NCBI GenBank assembly: GCA_963966185.1
Contig: CAWZYM010000289.1
Coordinates: 87,501-151,500, forward strand
Direction: 5' to 3'
Length of the DNA stretch: 64,000 nt
Source of the DNA: Rhabditoides inermis
Taxonomy: Eukaryota; Nematoda; Chromadorea; Rhabditida; Rhabditidae
In this document: in pieces, positions 59,260 through 64,000 of the stretch
Numbering within the stretch: position 1 is the stretch's first letter
Layout of the letters: each line of letters starts with the position of its first letter
Translations under genes and position numbers: made by a program
The notes under the pieces: model-generated
What the model saw: the letters and a program-made list of their open reading frames with translations, nothing else
Told to the model about the DNA's origin: nothing
The model's database searches: none

Positions 59260-62200
59260 GCACCTGTCGATACACGAGCATCTGTATGTCTGGATGGCAT
59301 GTTAGATGGAGGCAGTCTTCCTTGAATTCGAATTGGATGTCGAAGTCAGGAGACGTGGACAGCATCACCTGAAGACACTAGTGTATTTACGAAATATTAC
59401 GAACGAATCGTTAGAACTATTTATTATAAGTTTAGCCTACAAATTGCAAAGTATCACGTATTGAACAATTATTCGATCTCATCAACTACTGTGATTTGGA
59501 TATCTATTCACAAAAAATCATCTCTCGAACATAGAAACTATACACATTACATGAAACAAAAAGTATTCTTACACTTAGGAGGAGATTGGAAAAGTTTCAT
59601 TGAGAGGAAATCAGCTCTTGTCATAATGAGGATCATATAAAACGTATTTGTTGAAGATAGGATTATTTGTTTTGAATTTTTCATCTCATCTCTAAACTAA
59701 ACAAAGAATTACTGTGAAATTACAGATTGTGCAATCTGTGAAACATATTGCAAGAACAGAACCAAATAAATCCATCTCTTTTTTCGAAGTAAAAACAAAC
59801 AATATTTGCTTTCGAAAAACTAAAGTTCTCACGGTATTGCTGTGAAAACTTCGATCGTAATATAAGCAACATGTGAAACGTATCGAACACACTACATTCT
59901 CACATCTCCACATCCTCTGTCGCTTTCTCCTTTTATTTTCTCCATGTTTCTTTGCCTTCTTCTTCCTCTCTCTCTCTCTCCCTACCTTCCTTCCCTCCTT
60001 CTTCTCCTTGTATTCCTCCAGCAGTCTGTTCAACTCCGCCTCGTGGGAAGCACCATTGGCGGTCATCTTCAAATGCTGAAATGAGACAATTGCATTACAT
60101 GGCAAACATAAATATGCATAAAATGTTTGTCTTTCTGACAGACCAGCGATATTGCCGTACGATGAAGGGGATGACGTATAGATAGGGAGAGCGAGGGGAA
60201 AAGAAAGCGAGAGAGAGGGAGGGGGGAGGGAGAGAGATGAACTCACATCGGGTACGTACAGCCCCCTGGTGGGGTAGGGGAAGTCGCAGTCACGAGTGCC
60301 GGTGTACTCCGCGCATCGTTCCTGCAAGGTGATCATCTCTCTCTCTCTCTCTCTCTCTCTCCTCTCTCTTCTTTCTATCTCTATCTATCTCTTTTTTTCT
60401 TTATCTCTCCCTGCAACTCTGTCCCATCTATCTTTTTCAATTCATCTCGTCTGTATGACATCATTATATGCTGTCGAGACAAACCAGTAGAAAGACGCAA
60501 CGAATACACTTCTCAGCTTCTATAATGTTGCGTCGACGCGCTTTCCAGATAGAACGAAGGGACCAAAAACGGAAGAGTTGTAGTATCTCTAACTCATCTC
60601 TCACTCTATCATACTATCATATGATGCCATCCCGGATAATGGATACTGGATACTAATAATATAATATAATGGATATTGGATACTAACCACCTCCCTCTCC
60701 ACCTCTCCGCTGCCGCACTCGCTCCGGCACTGGTCGAGCACCCCGAGGAGACGCGCATACGACGGGAACGACGGGGCGAACCTGTAGAGCGCTCTTCTCT
60801 CTCTCTAACTCTATCTCTCTCTATCTATCTCTCTCTCTCTCTCACCTCATAGGCGTTTGACTGTGAATGAATGTGGTTTACAATTGAAACGGACTGTGTT
60901 TGAAACACAAGATACAACGGTTTTGATGTGACATCCTAATCAAGTTACGATTAAAAAACAAACACTTCACGAAAGTCATTTACCATGTGAAACGTAACTG
61001 AGAAAATTTGAAATCTACAACGCAAACATAAAAATACCAACCTTCGCAAGGCGCGGCGAATGGAAGTGAGAATCTCCGGTGAGAGCTTCTGAACAAAGAT
61101 ACGGTATGAACACCGAGGTATACGGTACTTCCGAAACGGCGGGAATTCAAATTGCCCACCTCTCTATCGATTCTCGGCATCTCCTCGCCATTCAACGCGC
61201 GCATTACATACTCCGCTCCGGCAGCGACGGAAGGCAGGAAGTAGCCTGAAAGGGGGCGGGGCTAGAGGGGCGGGGCTTAAATAGAATTAACTAGCCGGAG
61301 AAGGGAATGTGTCTAAGAAAGCGTGGTTTGAAGGAGCGTGACTTATAGGACAGAAATGAAGATGATACTAGAGAGTTAGAGGGGCTGTGGTCCGAGGAGG
61401 CGTGGCCTGAATGGGCGGGGCGTACCTCCTTCGAGTAGCAGAGCGAGTGGCCGGCCAGTGGCCATGAGCATGCGAGTCATGGTACCGTAGCCGGCCGGAG
61501 TGACGCGCATCTCACCCTGCGGATCGCCTGGAATAAGGATACGGTAATGTTTTCATGGTACAGTATCCTCACTACAGTATCTCACCGAGTGCGGCGTCGA
61601 ACCCGCACGAGACGAGAATTATGTCCGGCTGGTGGTCGTCGATGAGAGGCAGAATGATCGTCTGAAGTACGGTTTTTTTTAAATCTTTATTCTACCGTAA
61701 CCATAATACAATAGATACAGTATCCTCAGTAGAATACCGTAATCTTACAGTACCTGCATAATAGCCATGAACGCCGAGTCGCCTTCGCCCAGCAGGTTCA
61801 GCGGAATGTTCACAGTGTTGCTGACTGAAGTACGATAGTGTATTGTAGATTTTATATCAGGATACTGTAGTTAAAGGTACTGTAGTGGCACGATTACACT
61901 CACACTTGTTGTCGACGGCGCTCTGTGGGAGGTTCGGCCAGAACGTGCCGTGCTCGAAGCGGTGGATCGAAACCAGCCTGAGTGAGAAGTAGACGCAAAC
62001 CATTCTATACTCTGCGCCAGAGCGATAGTTTTCGATCTACCTCGTTTGCAGTTCGAAATACGGTGCCATAACCGTCTGCCTCTCTTGTTTTGAGCGCTAT
62101 TGCCGAGAGCTGATTCTCCGTCGCACTCTGATCTACCCCACCGCGTCGCAACTTATTGCGAGCATAGAACTATATCGCTTCTGTTTCAATAGACGTGCAT

Positions 62201-63208
62201 AATTAAGAACAACGGTTATTGGAAATTGGAACACAATACATCAGTCGGAAGCGAACCATTAAACAAGTAAACGAACAAACAACCAAGACTCACTTGACGC
62301 CCTCCATCTGCTCGATGCACTCCTGGGTGCCCTGCCCCGCGTGCACGTCCCAGTCCACGATCACGATCTTCGCGGCCCCCGCGAGTTGCGCCTGTAAACA
62401 AAATGTTTACTAGTAAACAAATAAACAAGTACACGAGTGAACAAGTGACCCACCTGCTTGGCTGCGATGGCCACGTTGTTGTAGACGCAGAACCCGCAGC
62501 CGCGGTCAGCGAATGCGTGGTGGCCGGGCGGGCGGATGGCGGCGAAGCCCACGGATCTACAAGTACACAACTCGAGTACGGTATTGTTGCAAGCAGTAAA
62601 GTTTAGGTAGAGTTGCAAAGAGATGAGGTCAGAACTCCAAAGTACAGTATTGTTACAGTACTCACTTCTCCTGCCACACCCTCTTGGTCAGGTCGATGGC
62701 GCACCCGGCAGACAGGGCAGCCATCTCCGCCGTCCGGCCGTTGAAGTACATGTCCTCCATCCCAGACGAGAACGCCTCCTGCTCCGCCTACAGTACACCG
62801 GTCCACATACACTAACCCAGACGGCGTACGTACAGTATCCAGAACACAGTGAGCGTACCTCAGTCATGCCGGCCGTGCTGTTGACCTTGTCGATGTATTG
62901 CTTTGTGTGGACGGATGCCAGTTCCTCCTCGGTGGCCGGGCGAGAGAACACGGGGGTGACACCGGCGAGAACGCCCGACGGCTGCGAGGAGGACGGGTTA
63001 CGGTAGAGTTTATGGTACTTTATATTTATTGTACAGTACGTCCATGTTTGTGATGGATGTTATCCTAGGTACGGTGGAAGGACAGGTGAAAGTGCCGTAC
63101 CTCTAGCCGGTCGAGTATGCGTGTGAGCCTGGCGGGCACCTCGATGTGCTGCTGGTCCCAGGGACACGCGTGGGCCTCCATCGCCCGGTCCGTCACGAAC
63201 AACACCAT
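58763..63208 (-). CDS. Class II histone deacetylase (HDAC6/10-like, single catalytic domain)
   Basis: This is a zinc-dependent lysine deacetylase. Sixteen exons give about 506 residues: 63208-63101, 62981-62859, 62787-62666, 62556-62454, 62391-62294, 61978-61914, 61824-61754, 61661-61586, 61527-61426, 61245-61160, 61088-61042, 60781-60688, 60321-60247, 60075-59986, 59368-59264 and 58918-58763. All joins are in phase. Catalytic landmarks are IRPPGHHA (active-site His pair), [27 protein letters not shown] (zinc-binding Asp and His), [14 protein letters not shown] (zinc-binding Asp), and [20 protein letters not shown] with the catalytic-pocket Gly-Gly-Tyr. Start [17 protein letters not shown] matches the usual N-terminal start of such domains. 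About 165 residues follow the catalytic domain and include a helical stretch ([16 protein letters not shown]). There is no second catalytic domain or UBP finger. Introns are 40-660 bp and rich in TACAGTA/TACGGTA words. Confidence 0.92.
59140..59258. repeat. (GT)n followed by (GA)n in a histone-deacetylase intron
   Basis: About 29 GT units (59141-59197) are followed by about 20 GA units, in the intron between exons 15 and 16. Confidence 0.95.
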
Positions 63209-64000
63209 CCTGAATCAGGGTGGAAACGATGAACGTTGACGCGTGAAGGGTGACACGTACGGAATAAACGTATGGAACACAGAGTGAAGCAGGATGAGAA
63301 ACGTATCATGAAACGATTCGGCGAACTCGAGAAGTGGCACGAAAAGAAGAAGGTGATCGATTCGAATACCAAACACAGCGCATGCCTCCCGCGTCGATCT
63401 GAACTAGAAATGCGAGAGAGAGAGAGAAACGAGAGTGCTGAAAACGACCGGCGAACAACAACTATTAACACGAGGGAACGGCCGGCTTCGATACGCATGT
63501 GAGATAAGGTTTTTTTGGCGGACGGCGTGAGAAAAAACACTTTGATTAGATTACACAATCAGGAAGTTGCAATAATGGAAAACAACAACATTTGAAACAT
63601 CTGAAACTCGCACTCACTCCTGCCAGTCGGTAGTGCACTCACTCGCCTCACTTTCCACTCCCGCCCGCTGAGTTTGCACTTTGGCTGCACTGAAAAACAC
63701 TATGCACAAATATCGCCAGATTCAAAACCGGCGGCGTTTATGACCTTTGATGTGGGCAAATACAACCCTAGTCTGGTAGATCATAGCCTCGGGCGTTCCC
63801 CTTTTACCACCCCGTCACTCACTCACTCACTCACTGCTCTAACCCGCAGGCGAGAATGGGGCGCGCGCGAAACCACAGAGGGGGCGGGGCCAGCCGCGCT
63901 CACTGTTGTGCTGTTGTCTGTGTGTGCTGCGGGAGAGAGGGCGCTGATATTTCGCGCCACCGTCTGGTCCGTCTTTTTTCCCGCCTTCCTTCGACGACCA
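63209..64000. other. Upstream region of the histone deacetylase, with dispersed repeat copy 2
   Basis: 63640-63830 matches 45657-45880. A (CACT)n run lies at 63818-63837. The last 150 bases are GC-rich (gggggcggggccagccgcgc). Several short open frames here show no motif. The HDAC promoter is expected within a few hundred bases of 63208. Confidence 0.5.

Overview
This is a 64-kb piece of a nematode nuclear genome. The evidence is a chemoreceptor-type seven-TM gene of the nematode Srx class, many very short introns with GTRAGT donors and TTTCAG acceptors, a TTTCAG just before a start codon that fits spliced-leader trans-splicing, and a fox gene whose forkhead region I recall as close to C. elegans fkh-10. 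No bacterial, organellar, rRNA or CRISPR features were seen. All exon models below were made by hand from reading frame and splice phase. The species is not identified.

Layout. 1-2.2 kb: exon fragments of an unrecognised, possibly broken plus-strand gene. 2.6-5.7 kb: a minus-strand BTB-BACK-kelch gene. 6-14.5 kb: mostly mobile or repeat DNA with tRNA-like repeats, inverted-repeat elements and one small possible gene end. 14.7-21.85 kb: a 14-exon plus-strand gene whose exons join in phase into a 491-residue protein with two MITD1-type C-terminal (MIT_C, phospholipase D-like) domains and a C-terminal CCCH-like Cys/His region. This is the most unusual gene here. 23.3-25.4 kb: a second, broken copy of the kelch gene, split into two oppositely oriented pieces. 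27.86-29.32 kb: a complete Srx receptor of 324 residues. 30.6-35.7 kb: a minus-strand prominin-like five-TM protein. 36.2-38.9 kb: a non-LTR retrotransposon open reading frame. 39.29-40.60 kb: a minisatellite of a 10-bp unit. 40.9-42.0 kb: a minus-strand Cys-rich gene.

44-58 kb holds a fox gene (51.19-53.96 kb), a C-terminal-only duplicate of it at 44.4-44.7 kb, and coiled-coil exons converging on each copy. It also holds a small membrane-protein gene (46.34-46.96 kb), a probable zinc-finger gene (47.2-50.3 kb) and a membrane-anchored coiled-coil gene start (56.4-57.8 kb). 58.8-63.2 kb is a complete 16-exon class II histone deacetylase gene of about 506 residues on the minus strand.

The window is rich in (GA/CT)n tracts inside introns, TA-flanked MITE-like elements, tRNA-like repeats and short introns carrying TACAGTA/TACGGTA/TACCGTA words. 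The genes are not an operon or pathway. They are separate loci shaped by local segmental duplication and by small transposons.
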